Below are positions 12,469-23,633 of a DNA stretch of 64,000 nucleotides, piece after piece. Numbering within the stretch: position 1 is the first letter of the stretch; each line of letters opens with the position of its first letter. Below the pieces are notes generated by a model, which worked only from the letters and a program-made list of their open reading frames with translations, made no database searches and was not told where the DNA came from. A program made the translations under genes and the position numbers. Origin of the DNA: Sordaria brevicollis (Eukaryota > Ascomycota > Sordariomycetes > Sordariales > Sordariaceae); assembly GCA_033439795.1 (NCBI GenBank), contig JAUTDP010000007.1, forward strand, positions 2,728,001-2,792,000. Direction: 5' to 3'.

Positions 12469-13239
12469 AAGGAACGATGGAACAGCTGGACAACGTTGCA
12501 AGAGTGTGTACGGCGCGAGCTAGGGACGATAAGCTTCGAAGCTGTTCTCCGCCGGAATTTGAAGCATGAGATACCCTCTACAATATCTATTTAAAGTAAC
12601 AGTATTTGTTAGCGTTTAAGCATCAAAGATGGATCCGTAGAATCAATAACTAGCCAGAAGCATGGATTTGGATGTTCGACGGGTTAAAACAATGATCATG
12701 ATTTAGAGGTAAAACTGACTTGAACGTTGCGGCTGGCACCTTCAAAGTCCTATGTATAACCGCGTGGAAAATATCGAGATCACATCATGTTACCCATGAC
12801 TGGATACTGCACACAAATCGATAACGAAGAGCATGAAGGGGGTAACAAACAACCCTTGAATTAAACTGTTAATACACCATACATCTCCACTGTTCCATAG
12901 CCGATACCGTAACATCATATTCTAGTAGTAATCGTGAACGCCCCTACTCCAGTACTGAATTGTTTGATGACCTTGGCCCAGCCCTGTGAAATGTGATAGA
13001 CCGAGCCTCGTTCTTGCAACCAAAATTCCCCATATCTCTCACGTCTTTTCCTTCTTTTCTCCAGCTGCGCAATGTGCGGTTGCTGCCCGCTTGACATTGC
13101 CGATGCCAGTTATTGAATCGTGTTCCTAAGCCTTCTGCCCCTTTCTTCCCGCATTGTGTGGAACGCCACTGCTTATGGGTTTCGCAGCGCCGTTCTTTTC
13201 ACATGTCTTCCTCCCATATAGACCGGAGAGATTTCCATT
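12469..13239. other. intergenic between convergent genes
   Basis: This holds the 3' ends of the + strand 1168-aa gene and the - strand U2AF gene. Reading frames are at most 60 codons. No RNA gene or repeat is recognised. Confidence 0.6.
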
Positions 13240-13866
13240 CTAGTAGCGTCTTCTCGTCGGCTCCGGGCTAGGGGAGCGCGTCGGGCTGCGGCTCCGCGGC
13301 CTCATCTTGAGCCACTTCTTGGTGCTAAGCTCGAGCTCCCTCTCCAGCTCCGGACTAGGGTTCTTGCGATGTATGAAATTACAAAATCCTCCACGGACAC
13401 ACCCCTCGCCGCTATTGAGCCTGCAGCACGCCTCGCGGAAGTCCGTCACGGGTGACAGCTCGCAGTAGATGGGCCGGGCGGCGTACCAGCGGCTGTTGAG
13501 GTCGTCGCACGCCTTCTGGGCGCTGTCCTCGTACTTGAAGCGCGCGTACACGTTGCCGATTAGGTGGTCGTTGTTGTTGTCGCACACGACCAGCTCCTCG
13601 AGCTCGCCGTACTTGCACATCTCGCACCAGATGTCCTCGTAGAAGGCGTCGAAGTGGTTCTGCAGCTGCGACGCGTTCATGCGGTTCTTGGGGTCGAAGG
13701 CTGGGTTGTGGTACAGGTTGGGCATCAGGATGGTCTGCGAGTAGGACGGCTTGACGTGCTTGCGCGAGCACCGGTCGCCGTGCCGGCAGGCGCCGATCTT
13801 GTAGTAGAAGGAGCAGTTGACTTTGTCTTGCTCGGTGCCGAAGATGGAGGCGAGGAAGTTGGCCAT
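13240..13866 (-). CDS. U2AF1: Splicing factor U2AF small subunit (U2AF35/U2AF23)
   Basis: Single-exon gene of 208 aa, close to the S. pombe protein in size. This subunit pairs with the large U2AF subunit and recognises the AG at 3' splice sites in early spliceosome assembly in the nucleus. Two CCCH zinc fingers are visible: C18-x8-C27-x5-C33-x3-H37 and C148-x7-C156-x5-C162-x3-H166. Between them is the U2AF-homology RRM (about 43-143), with the ribonucleoprotein-like strand NVYARFKY at 105-112 and LNSRWYAARP at 123-132 in the RWF position. The C-terminus is a short RS-type tail ending SPEPTRRRY. The start gives MANFLASIFGTEQDK, the expected family N-terminus. Third-position GC is very high compared with neighbours, which fits a highly expressed housekeeping gene. 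Identification is secure. Confidence 0.97.
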   Translation of the reverse strand: MANFLASIFGTEQDKVNCSFYYKIGACRHGDRCSRKHVKPSYSQTILMPNLYHNPAFDPKNRMNASQLQNHFDAFYEDIWCEMCKYGELEELVVCDNNNDHLIGNVYARFKYEDSAQKACDDLNSRWYAARPIYCELSPVTDFREACCRLNSGEGCVRGGFCNFIHRKNPSPELERELELSTKKWLKMRPRSRSPTRSPSPEPTRRRY

Positions 13867-14415
13867 TTTGATGGAATGCCGCCGGCTTTACTGTCGCGCA
13901 GCGATTCTGTTTGGATGGCGATATGCGGTTTCACTGAATAGATGGGGAGGATTCGAGATGCGATCTTTCTTCGCCAGGAGGGCGTGCGTGGAGATACTGA
14001 GAGTCGGAGTCGGTATATTCAGGCTGTTCGAATAGTTTCAATGCCTGAGTGTTTCTTTTCGTCGTTCGTGGGTAAATGTGCGTGATCGCGTCTGCGGAAG
14101 GATGAATTTAGGCGCTTGTCGCTGATGGGGTTCGAGCTCCGAAAGTGCTGATAGACCTGGTCGTCGGTCGGACTCGTTTGTTAAGAATCTGGTGAATTGG
14201 TAATTCGTTGTCGCATGGAATCACTCCGTCGTCGAAAACTGAGCCCAGCCGCGTCGCCTCAGTCGCGTCTAGCTTTCGCCACAAAGTGTGGCTGATAAGG
14301 ACAAGACCAATTAACGTTCAAACTTGCGTGAGGCTGACAAAATCCACTGTGGCTAACTGCCGATTTGACTTGATAATATGGCACGAACAACAAGAAAAAA
14401 AAGACAAAAAGCAAT
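13867..14415. other. intergenic, promoter side of the U2AF gene
   Basis: This separates the minus-strand U2AF start from the minus-strand tRNA. It holds the U2AF leader and promoter. Nothing else is recognisable. Confidence 0.6.
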
Positions 14416-14509
14416 GCCCAATAACAGGATTGAACTGTTGACCTTCGCATGGACTTGATATCTAGTGGAGATATTAGTACGACGCTCTAACCAGCTGAGC
14501 TAATCGGGC
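14416..14509 (-). tRNA. tRNA-Ile (anticodon AAT) with an intron
   Basis: Read on the - strand, the acceptor arm GCCCGAT pairs with ATTGGGC (one G-U). The D arm contains AGCTCAGCTGGTTAGAG. The anticodon stem TCGTA pairs with TGCGA (one G-U). The loop is C-T-A-A-T-A plus an A after the intron, giving anticodon AAT (IAU after editing). The T arm is AACAG, TTCAATC, CTGTT. The gene is 94 nt long. About 21 nt (TCTCCACTAG...AAGTCC) interrupt the loop one base 3' of the anticodon, the standard place for a nuclear tRNA intron removed by the Sen endonuclease. CCA is not encoded, as expected for a eukaryotic tRNA. Confidence 0.93.
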
Positions 14510-17500
14510 TTTGTTGAAAATATTTGCGATCTCGAGCCTCTCAAGTTACTGCATTTGGAGCTGCCATCTTGAATATTTATGATTGAACGTTACTGAATTA
14601 TTCTTTCGTATGCATTCATGAACAGGTGAGACCTGCTGCTAGCATAGCGTTCGATATGGCGAATGTACTGCTTAATCCTATTATGACTTATGCTTCGATG
14701 ATACCACTTGTTCGCTATCTCACCCAATGGCAAATGTCTACAAAACCCTATCGACACGAGACTCTCACGCCGAGTTCGGCGGCCGGCTGCCGCGAGAGAT
14801 CACATCGGCTGCTGACAGCGGCGATGCATGCACGGGAAAGCTGGGCCGGTGGTCGGCAGTCAATCACGGTGAACCCGGTGCTAGCAAGTGGAGCCCGGCG
14901 CTAGATCCGCATCGGCCGGGGTGGGCATATACATACCGTATATTCTAGGGCGATTCGTTTTCAGGGTCTGAGGGTTACCTGTGAGGATTTATCTCAGACC
15001 CTGAAAACGAATCGCCCTAGAATATACGGTATGGGGTTGCAATACAAGATCCGAACACGAAACATTGTAACAACGACTCGCCCAAACATTCGAGTCAACA
15101 AGAAACACTTGCCGTTAATGTCTCAAAGTCGCAATGAAAATGGGTTGCTCCTGACGCCTAGACAACTTGCTCACTGTCGGTCAAGTAGAAGGAGGTGCTG
15201 TATCCGGTTTATTCTTGAGGCCTAACTCCTAATCCGAGGATCGCAGAGAGTGTTGAGTGTCTGAAGATTGAGAACAGGAGGAGTCGCTCGGTTATGGGAA
15301 CCACTGGTAAGAGTTCTTCCATCCTCAGACGTGGGGTAATTGCGTTTCTGTGCATCACGGCTGAATCTCCCTGCCTTCAACTTTGTTGAAAAGGTGAACG
15401 TGGCCTCCTTGAGAGCAAGGTTCTCATCCAATCGCCATCTTTGTGACGGGTCCCGGTGTTGCTCAATCGTTTGACTATCGGACAACCAACACCATCCTCA
15501 CAATTCCAACAGTCAACGGATGAATGGTCTTTGTGTGGCCAGACCCTTGACTTGCAAGCCGGTCTCAAGATTTGAAATATCAGGTTGGATGATAGGCGCC
15601 GGGATGAATCAAGTGATTTGTCGATTGTCGGGTGAGGTTCGTTTCATTGTTGACCTCGTCGAGTGGGATGATGCAGAGAAGTTATCTTTGATCATGACTT
15701 CGCATGTTGAAAAGAAAGGGGAAACCTTCATCAGTCTTTGCCCTGACGAGCTGCGCTGAACTGGCACTTTTGAACCCCCTGCGCTGGGAGATTTGCGACA
15801 AGGATCTGCTTATTAGTGAACCCACCCGATTTGTCGATGCGGCGGCCTCCTGAGGGGTAAAAGCCGCGGATTTTCCAACGCTAGAGTAAATGAATCAGGG
15901 TTCAATTGGTGATGAAGCCCGAGCGGGATCTATAGTTCAACAAGCAAATTGAGACATTGAAATACCTGGGTGATGAATTGACTAGAGCGGTTTCAAGGTC
16001 TTCTCGGAGAAAGCTCTTTACAGTGAATGTGCTGTCTAGGTCGCAGTGTCTGGACTCAACTGCGGGGGTCCAATTCCAGATAGCTAGGTAGTGTAAAATG
16101 ACAGATATGGATGATACCCTCTGTCGCTGGTAAGGAGCCTCAGAAAGTGACATGACGCACCTTGACGGTGCTACTATAGAACGCATTTCTGGGATTCGGC
16201 AAAGCATACCTGTCCTTAATATACGCCGGCTGTCTTGGGTTTGTTCGCCGAACTTCCATCTCTTCACCTGTCTGCGCCTCACCGTTCCCCGATCACTTTT
16301 GGCGATCCTGTTGAGCAAGCCGGCAGGTCACGCTTTAGAGTATGCACATTTCAGCTGGCAAGTGCAAGCGCGGCGATAAGTGGACTGGGATCTGCGGGGT
16401 ACGTACCTCAAGTATGTACCCGAAGCAGGTCTGAGCACGAACTTCAAGCTTATGCCCCACTATACAGTTTTTGCGAGTAATGCCAAAGTGAGGTTACTCT
16501 CCTGGCTACCACGAATACCGGTATAGTGCCTCGGAGATGTTGGAGGATTTAGAAAGAGAGAAAATGAGAGTAGGTATATAAGTCATTTGGGCTAATTGCA
16601 TCGATCTAGGGCTACATCTAGCCGGGTGCACGGCGATGAAGCCACGCAAGCGAGACAAGCTGGGAGTCTTGGGAGCGCATCTCCAAATTTTGGGTCTTGC
16701 GCTTGCCTCCAAGTCGCAACCCGCCTTCCAGCCCGCTTCCAATCACACCTCGTAGAAGCTCTCACTTCGGTACCATTCCCCGCCGTGCCTGGCTTGTGTG
16801 GGCCACTTTTCATTCGACCTGAGCGGAGCTTGACCTTCTGACGTAGCCTTTGATCGTTCCCCAGCTGGCTGGCTACCACATCTCCAGACTCGATGGACTC
16901 AAGCAATGTGAAATTGAAATGTGAAGCAAAGTGAAAAGTTATTCTCAGGGAGGAGGTTAACAGGGCGTCCAGGATGCCCCTTCTAGCTGGCATCTTCAGT
17001 TCCAGAACGCCAAGACTCGGCCAATAAGAGTTGGGAGGTTGCGTGGAGAGGCCGTGGAGACGGGAGCAACAGCAGCAGCAGCCGGGCAGCAGCACAAGCT
17101 TGTACCACAGCACGAGCAGCACGAGCAGCCCCAGGACCCATCCCAAGAGGCTTGGATACCTCCACACTTGAGCTGCGTTCGACCTTTTCAGTCATTTCCC
17201 AGCTGGGGGTTGCGCGGCTTCCATTCTAAAAACCATTTGCTGTCTCGTCACTCCGTCCGGTCCGCTAGTGTTGTTTTTTTATTTCCCTCTCTTTCTTCTT
17301 CTCCGTCTCCGTCCCGTCCGTCCTTTTGCCAAACATCCAGTTACAATTCACGGGAACACAGGTCCAACTTCTGTGTACCTTGGCTGTAACACCCTTCCAA
17401 GGAGACCGGCTTGGTTTCCTTGTTCCCCCCCCTTCTCTCTTCTGACCAACTTCTTTCTGAACTGGTTTCCCCTTCACACCCTATAGGTTTTTCTCATTAT

Positions 17501-17749
17501 TGCTTCGGCTGCCAGGCCACTGCACCTGCAGCCACTCGATCAGCGCCAATCGTCCTCGACCATTGACGCCATCTGGCTAGACAGGAAACTCTTAGGGGTT
17601 GCGCCTTTCTGACCGGACCCCCGTCTTTATACAGACGACACCTTCCCCGATAGCTCGGAAAACCTACCAACACAAACGATATTTCGAGCATATACAACGA
17701 CAGCAGCACTGCAAGTCAGGCTGCTGACGCGGCTTTCTTGTCAGACACA
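14510..17749. other. long intergenic region upstream of the tricalbin gene
   Basis: About 3.2 kb holds no supportable gene. Reading frames of 60-190 codons on both strands lack motifs and overlap each other. A - strand frame at 16592-17167 owes its Leu/Cys-rich stretch to CAG/GCA repeats near 17065-17130. A perfect inverted repeat at 14932-15033 is listed separately. From about 17260 to 17480 the + strand is strongly pyrimidine-rich (TTTCTTCTTCTC-type runs), as is common in front of fungal start codons. This is likely the promoter and leader of the tricalbin gene at 17750. Confidence 0.6.
14932..15033. repeat. perfect 41-bp inverted repeat with 20-bp spacer
   Basis: The arm 14932-14972 begins CATACCGTATATTC and ends GGGTCTGAG. 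It is the exact reverse complement of 14993-15033 over all 41 bases. The spacer 14973-14992 is not palindromic. The arms are of mixed base composition, so this is not a low-complexity effect. Perfect identity implies recent origin, gene conversion or selection. It could be a small fold-back element, a cruciform-forming site or a hairpin RNA source. No coding frame or target duplication supports one choice. Confidence 0.95.
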
Positions 17750-20700
17750 ATGGCAACTCAGCAAGTAGCAAATGAGCTGAAGCAGCAGGGCGCAATCGAA
17801 GCTGCACGGGATCCCAACAGCAGCGTCACGGCCGAGATGGCCGAGCAGAAGATTGTGGCCGACAGCCAGCAGTCCGGCGTCACTGCCTTCACCTTCGACC
17901 CCAATGCTAGCGCAGCGGAGAAGGCAGCTCAAGCCAGAGAGGTATGCCCCTAAGCCCCAATCAAAGCATTGGTGCCCCTGCCTAACACTGTTACAGGCTA
18001 TTCCAGATGGCCTTCGGCGACCGAAAGGATTGGCTATTGCTTCCGACCTTGACGACGGAACCAAGGCCGATGTCGACCTTCCCCCGCCTTCCAAGGCCGG
18101 CGCCCTTGACCTTCCAACCACTGCCGACGGACAGGTGATTGAGGATAACCGTACCCCTGAACAAATTGAGGCCGATCTGGTCAAGAAGGTTGGCTGGGCT
18201 CCGAGGTTCGGCTGGCCCAAGGACCCCGAAGAAGAACAGGATCTGCTAGACCACGCAACCTGGGTAGAGTCGAACCTTTCCGAGAATTATTTTGGCGGTA
18301 AGCAAAAGTTTAAATGACATGCTTGTAGTGTGCTCGCTGTCTAATACGCGATCTTGCAGAATGGTACCATAACGTGGCCGTCATTGTCTTTGCCTGTCTC
18401 TCGTCATGGCTTGTAGCGGTGTTAGGAGGCGGCCTTGCTTGGGTCTTCATTATCATGGCTTGCTGCTCGACTTACTACAGAACCTCTCTTCGCCGAGTGC
18501 GCCGAAACTTCCGAGACGATATCACACGCGAGCTGGGTCTCAAGAAACTGGAAACCGATAACGAATCCGTAGAATGGATCAACTCGTTCCTGGTCAAATT
18601 CTGGCCCATCTACCAGCCAGTCCTCGCCCAGACAGTCATCAACTCAGTCGATCAGGTTCTCAGCATGTCCACTCCCGCTTTTCTCGACAGCTTGAAGTTG
18701 AAAACCTTCACTTTGGGCTCCAAACCGCCTCGCATGGAGCATGTCAAGACCTACCCCAAGGCCGAAGATGAGGTTGTCATCATGGATTGGATGTTCAGCT
18801 TTACTCCCAATGATACCGCCGATATGACCGCCCGCCAGCTCCAGAACAAGATTAACCCCAAGGTTGTCCTAGAGATCCGTGTTGGAAAGGCCATGATTAG
18901 TAAGGGTCTCGACGTTATCGTCGAGGATATGTCCTTTTCGGGTCTGATGCGGCTCAAGATCAAGTTCCAGATGGCGTTCCCCCACATCGAAAAGGTCGAA
19001 ATGTGCTTCCTGGAGAAACCCAAGATTGATTACGTTTGCAAGCCTCTCGGAGGTGAAACCTTCGGTTTCGACATCAACTTCATTCCCGGTCTTGAGAGCT
19101 TCATTCAAGAGATGATTCACGCTACGTTGGCGCCAATGATGTATGCGCCGAATGTCTTCCCTATCGAAGTTGCGAAAATGCTTGCTGGTACACCCGTGGA
19201 CAGAGCCATCGGTGTGGTTGCCATCACTTTGCATGGTGCTCAAGGCCTCAAGAACCCCGATAAATTCTCTGGTACCCCCGATCCTTACGCCGTCCTTTCC
19301 CTCAGCAAAAGGCAGCCTCTCGCGCAGACCAAGGTTATCAAGGAGAACGACAATCCTCGCTGGAACGAAACGCATTACATTATCATCTCCTCTTTCAACG
19401 ACTCCCTCGATATCGATATTTTTGACTTCAACGATTTCAGAAAAGACAAGAAGCTTGGTACTGCCAGCTTTCCTCTTGAAAACCTTGAAGAGGTCAACGA
19501 ATATGAGAACGAGAGACTCGAGCTCACGTACGATGGCAAGGCTCGTGGCGCTGTGTCCTGTGATATCCGGTTCTTCCCTGTGCTTGAGGAGGTGAAGCTT
19601 CCCGATGGCACTGTGGAACCTCCTCCGGAGTCTAACACTGGTATCCTGAGCTTCACCGTTGAACAGGCCAAGGAACTCGACCCATCAAAGAGCATGGTTG
19701 GCCAGCTCAACCCCTACGCGATGCTTCTACTCAACGGCAAGGAGGTGCACAAGACAAAGACGATGAAGCGCACAAACCAGCCTATCTGGCCTAACGGCTC
19801 CAAGGAAATTTTGATTACGGACCGCAGGAACGCTAAGCTTGGTGTTGCCCTGAAGGATGATCGCGATATTGCCGGAGATCAACTTCTAGGCACATACCAA
19901 ATTAAGCTCGATGATATGCTTGAGCTCATGGCCAAGGGCCAGGAATGGTACAACCTTGCTGGTGCCAAGACCGGCCGGGTGAAGATGATGGCTCAATGGA
20001 GGCCGGTGGCCATTTCCGGTGCTGCTGCAAGCACTGGAGGCTACACCACGCCCGTCGGTGTCTTGCGTCTGCACTTCATCAATGCCAGGTCCCTACGCAA
20101 CGTGGAAGCCCTCGGAAAGTCCGATCCATATGTCCGAGTTCTCCTGTCTGGTATCGAACGTGGTCGCACTGTCACTCATAAGAACAATCTCAACCCCGAC
20201 TTTGACGAAGTACTCTACATTTCAGTCCACTCTCCCAAGGAACGCCTCCAGCTCGACGTTATGGACGCCGAGAACATGGGCAGGGACAGGAGTCTAGGCC
20301 TTACCGAGATCTTTGCCGGTGATTACATGCATAAGGATCCCGAGACTGGTGAATGGCTGGTTCATGAGAAAAAGGAGCTTCACCAGGATGGTCTGCGCAT
20401 GCACGGCAAGGGCGTCGCCAAGGGTGTTCTATCGTACACAGTTGCTTTCTACCCTTGCCTCAACATTGCCGATCCAGAGGATGATGAGAAGGACGAACAG
20501 AGCGACCAATCTTCTGAGCCCAAGCAGTCCTTGGATGTTCCGAGATCCTCCGATGCTGGCAAGTTCTCCTCCACTCTGGAGAGGACAGACAGCATCAAGC
20601 CAGAGAACAGTGGGGCCTCGAGACCTATTACGCCCAAGACGCCGGTCACTCCCACTTCTGTCGCGCCTTCCAGGAAATCCAGGGACGACAAGGAGCCGCC

Positions 20701-22411
20701 CAAGCTCCGCCTCAACCCACAGGAACTCTTGCAATATGAATCCGGTTTGGTTATCTTCAAGCTCATGGAGGCCGAACTCCCCAAGAGTCAATGCCGCGTT
20801 GAGGTTTGCGTCGATGACTATGCTTTCCCGTCTTATGTCTCCTCGACTTCGAGAACGAAGTCGCACAGTTTCGATGAGATTGGTGATTGTTTCATTCGTG
20901 AACTAGAGTTCTCGAAACTGACAATCAAGATCAACGAGCGGTCCGAAAAGCAGGAAGAGAATGGCAAGGAGAACACACTTGCTCGCCTGTCAGGAAACAC
21001 TCTTGACACACTCAAGCAATGCCTTGTAAGTATCACCGCAAGCGGGCGAACCGAACTTTTTGAAGCATTGCTAACAGTCGTGATACAGAACAATCCCACC
21101 ACCCTGAAACTCAAGAATGAGGATGGTAAGGTCTACTCGATCAAGGTCAGCCTCAAATACGTGCCAGTTCGTATGCAGCTCGACCCAAGTGAGAGCATCA
21201 ACAACATGGGTCATCTTCGCGTCGATGTTCTAGATGCTCAGAACCTCCCGTCTGCCGACTCTAACGGCAAGAGTGACCCTTATGTCAAGTTTGAGTTCAA
21301 CGGTCAGGAGGTGTTCAAGTCCAAGACAGTGAAGAAGACTTTGAATCCGACGTGGAACGAGTTTTTCGAACTACCGGTTCCAAGCCGCACCGCAGCCGCT
21401 TTCAAGGCTACTGTGTGGGATTGGGACTTTGCCGATAAGCCCGATTTCCTTGGGTCTGCGGACATCAACCTCGGTCAGCTCGAGCCCTTTAGGGCGCAAG
21501 AAGTACGGCTCACTCTTGATGGAAAGTCGGGCGTGCTCCGTCTTCGCCTTCTTTTCCGCCCCGACTACGTCACCAGAACCAGACAAGGAACTTCGACACT
21601 GGTTGGCACATTTGCTGTCCCCGGTAAGATCGTTACAGGCGTTGCCGGTGTTCCTCTGAAGGGTGGCGCCGCGGTTGCTGGTGTTGTTGGGCACGGTGTT
21701 GGCAAGGGTGCATCCTTCATCAAGCGTGGTTTCCGCAGCAATACCAAGAGGGAGGATGATTCGGACAGCATGACCAATAGTTCGGTCGAACTTCCTACCA
21801 TCGTCACCAATGGACCAGAGCCTGCTTCGGGCCTGAAACGCTCAGCAGTCATCACAGAAGCCGACGGTTCCTCGGCGAACGAGCTTCATCACGCGCGGAC
21901 AAGGAGTGTGGGCGCATCATCTGTCCGTAGTGCCATGTTCCCTGGAGCATCCTCAGGAACGGCCTCTTTCACGGTTATTTCTGCCTCTGGCTATCCTCCT
22001 TCTACGGATGTGTACGTCACAATTACACAAATGAAGGACGGAAAATCGAAGTCTGTGGGCAAGACCAAGCACCGCAAGTCGTCGAGCGGCACTGTCAAGT
22101 TCGACGAAACTTTTAACATCCAGTGCACGCCTGATTCGCAGTTCAAGATTGAGGCCAAGGAGCATCACACCTTTGGAAGTGATGATCATCTAGGCGAGAG
22201 TGTCTACTTTGTTGACGAGTCGAACTCAGGACAAGAAAAGGCACTGAAGGTTGGAAGCGGAACTGTGTACCTCAAGAGCGGGTTCGTCCCATCTGAGAGT
22301 GCCCAGGATGCATCTAGTGCGCTTAGCCCCGACCAAAGCCCAAAGTCTTCTAGTTTAAGGCGAAGCTTCCTGAGCAAGGGTGCTAGATCTCCTAGTCGCG
22401 ATGGTCCTTGA
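17750..22411 (+). CDS. Tricalbin-type ER-plasma membrane tether (SMP and multiple C2 domains)
   Basis: Four exons: 17750-17941, 17997-18297, 18360-21025, 21089-22411. They sum to 4482 nt, 1493 aa. After an acidic N-terminus, a hydrophobic hairpin at about 170-200 (VAVIVFACLSSWLVAVLGGG onward) would anchor the protein in the ER. The SMP lipid-binding domain follows at about 234-440, starting EWINSFLVKFWPIYQP. About five C2 domains begin near residues 445, 590, 730, 1090 and 1340. Several have the Ca2+-loop pattern SDPYV or TPDPYA. A disordered Ser/Pro linker separates C2 three and four. Yeast Tcb1-3 tether ER to plasma membrane and move lipids there; this role is inferred from the domain order. 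The start ATG has a good context (CACAATGGC). Introns 1 and 2 are required to keep frame. The 63-nt intron 21026-21088 has a GTAAGT donor, GCTAAC branch and CAG acceptor but contains no stop, so retention would add 21 residues. Confidence 0.94.
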
Positions 22412-23633
22412 TTTGGTTTTGTACTTCTCTTGTGTCGTTTGCAAGGAGTTTGCGTTGATTAACGGTGGCTTAGTTTGGCTAGGTTCGAAGGGATCACAGG
22501 GATAATCAGGGCGTATCGAATAAATTGCCATTGCGTAGGATAGTCTGGCTAGCAATGATACCTTTTTTGCAGTACAAGTTGCCTCATACTTTCCCGAATC
22601 TAGAGACCAGAGGTGGCCTCTTCATCGTCAACCGTCTTTTGAGGACATAGCCAGCCGCGTTAGTAGAGCCTTTATTGTAGCTTTCAGGCACCTTTTTACG
22701 GTCATATGGGCACGTATGTTTGAAAGGCTGTACCGGGCTCGGCCGCTCGGGAGGGGTTACCGTTTGCCGTGAACCACACGTGGGTTTTTAGCGTTAGTTC
22801 TCGCGGAAATTGCGTTCGTCTGAAGCAATCCGAATCTCAAGCATAGAAGTACCTAGAGGTAGGTAGTAGGTATGTATAGAGGACATGGGATCAGGATTGG
22901 GTTGGCTAAGAAAGAGGGGAAGAGCTACATGTAGAGGTAACCCGCGAATCACTTCTTTGTTTTCTTGCTTAGTCTAACCTAGATCCGAACAGTTGAATAG
23001 CACTAAAGAGACGAGATTTATAGCTTATCCAAGCACTGGCCAGGTAGTGAAGCCATTCCCTTATGTCTTCATTAGGGGGTGACATGGTGACTTCGATCCC
23101 ATGTTGCCATCGTTTGTGGTCGATCCACATGCTCCCGTCCCGCAGAAGGGGGCCTCCTAAAATGGCTAGGAAAGGGTGCACTTCAGTACCCCTTGCAGAA
23201 GTGGCTCCCATTATGTACCGGCCACCCACCCGGCCCACAGAGACACTCCGCTATAACGTCCTGGGTAATCGCGAGTGGCAGGCCATTCCTAACCAGCAAG
23301 GTAATCGCAGCCCGCAACATCGAGACGGGGACTCCGGTTCCAGCTGGTTCGTGAACGTGTTCAAGAATTGGAACTTTACTTCAGTCCGGTAAACACGACC
23401 CTTTTCATGACCTTTATCCTCTTTCTAACGATTCGACCAGAACCTGGCACGTCGTCGCCTATTCCTATACCTCTGCCTACTTTCAGAGAGTATCGGCATC
23501 GAGGCCTCGAATATCCCCGACGAACCATTGTTCCACGACATCGTAAAGTCGACCACGATCAATACACACGCCAATCACCTACGTTAAACGATTTGCGATT
23601 GCCGCCGGTATCAAACAACTTGTATTGCCAACG
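22412..23633. other. intergenic between tricalbin and ELMO genes
   Basis: The left part is the 3' UTR of the tricalbin gene. The right part, from about 23370, is the leader of the ELMO gene, with CT/CC-rich text and no supported upstream exon. A run of AGGTAGGTAGTAGGTATG-like units near 22855-22875 is a short degenerate repeat. No gene is called. Confidence 0.6.

Noticed and set aside
13564..13941. + strand frame of 125 codons opposite the U2AF gene
   Set aside because: It is the antisense shadow of the GC-rich U2AF coding region, with a Val/Leu/His-biased composition.
15902..16318. - strand frame of 138 codons
   Set aside because: No recognisable domain, no partner exons and no codon bias. 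Taken as chance.
16592..17167. - strand frame of 191 codons with Leu/Val/Cys-rich start
   Set aside because: The apparent hydrophobic segment comes from CAG/GCA repeat DNA read on the other strand. No conserved motif; overlaps opposing frames in a promoter region.
20313..20906. + strand frame of 197 codons inside the tricalbin gene
   Set aside because: Lies wholly in the coding exon in another phase, and the C2-domain frame is clearly the real one.
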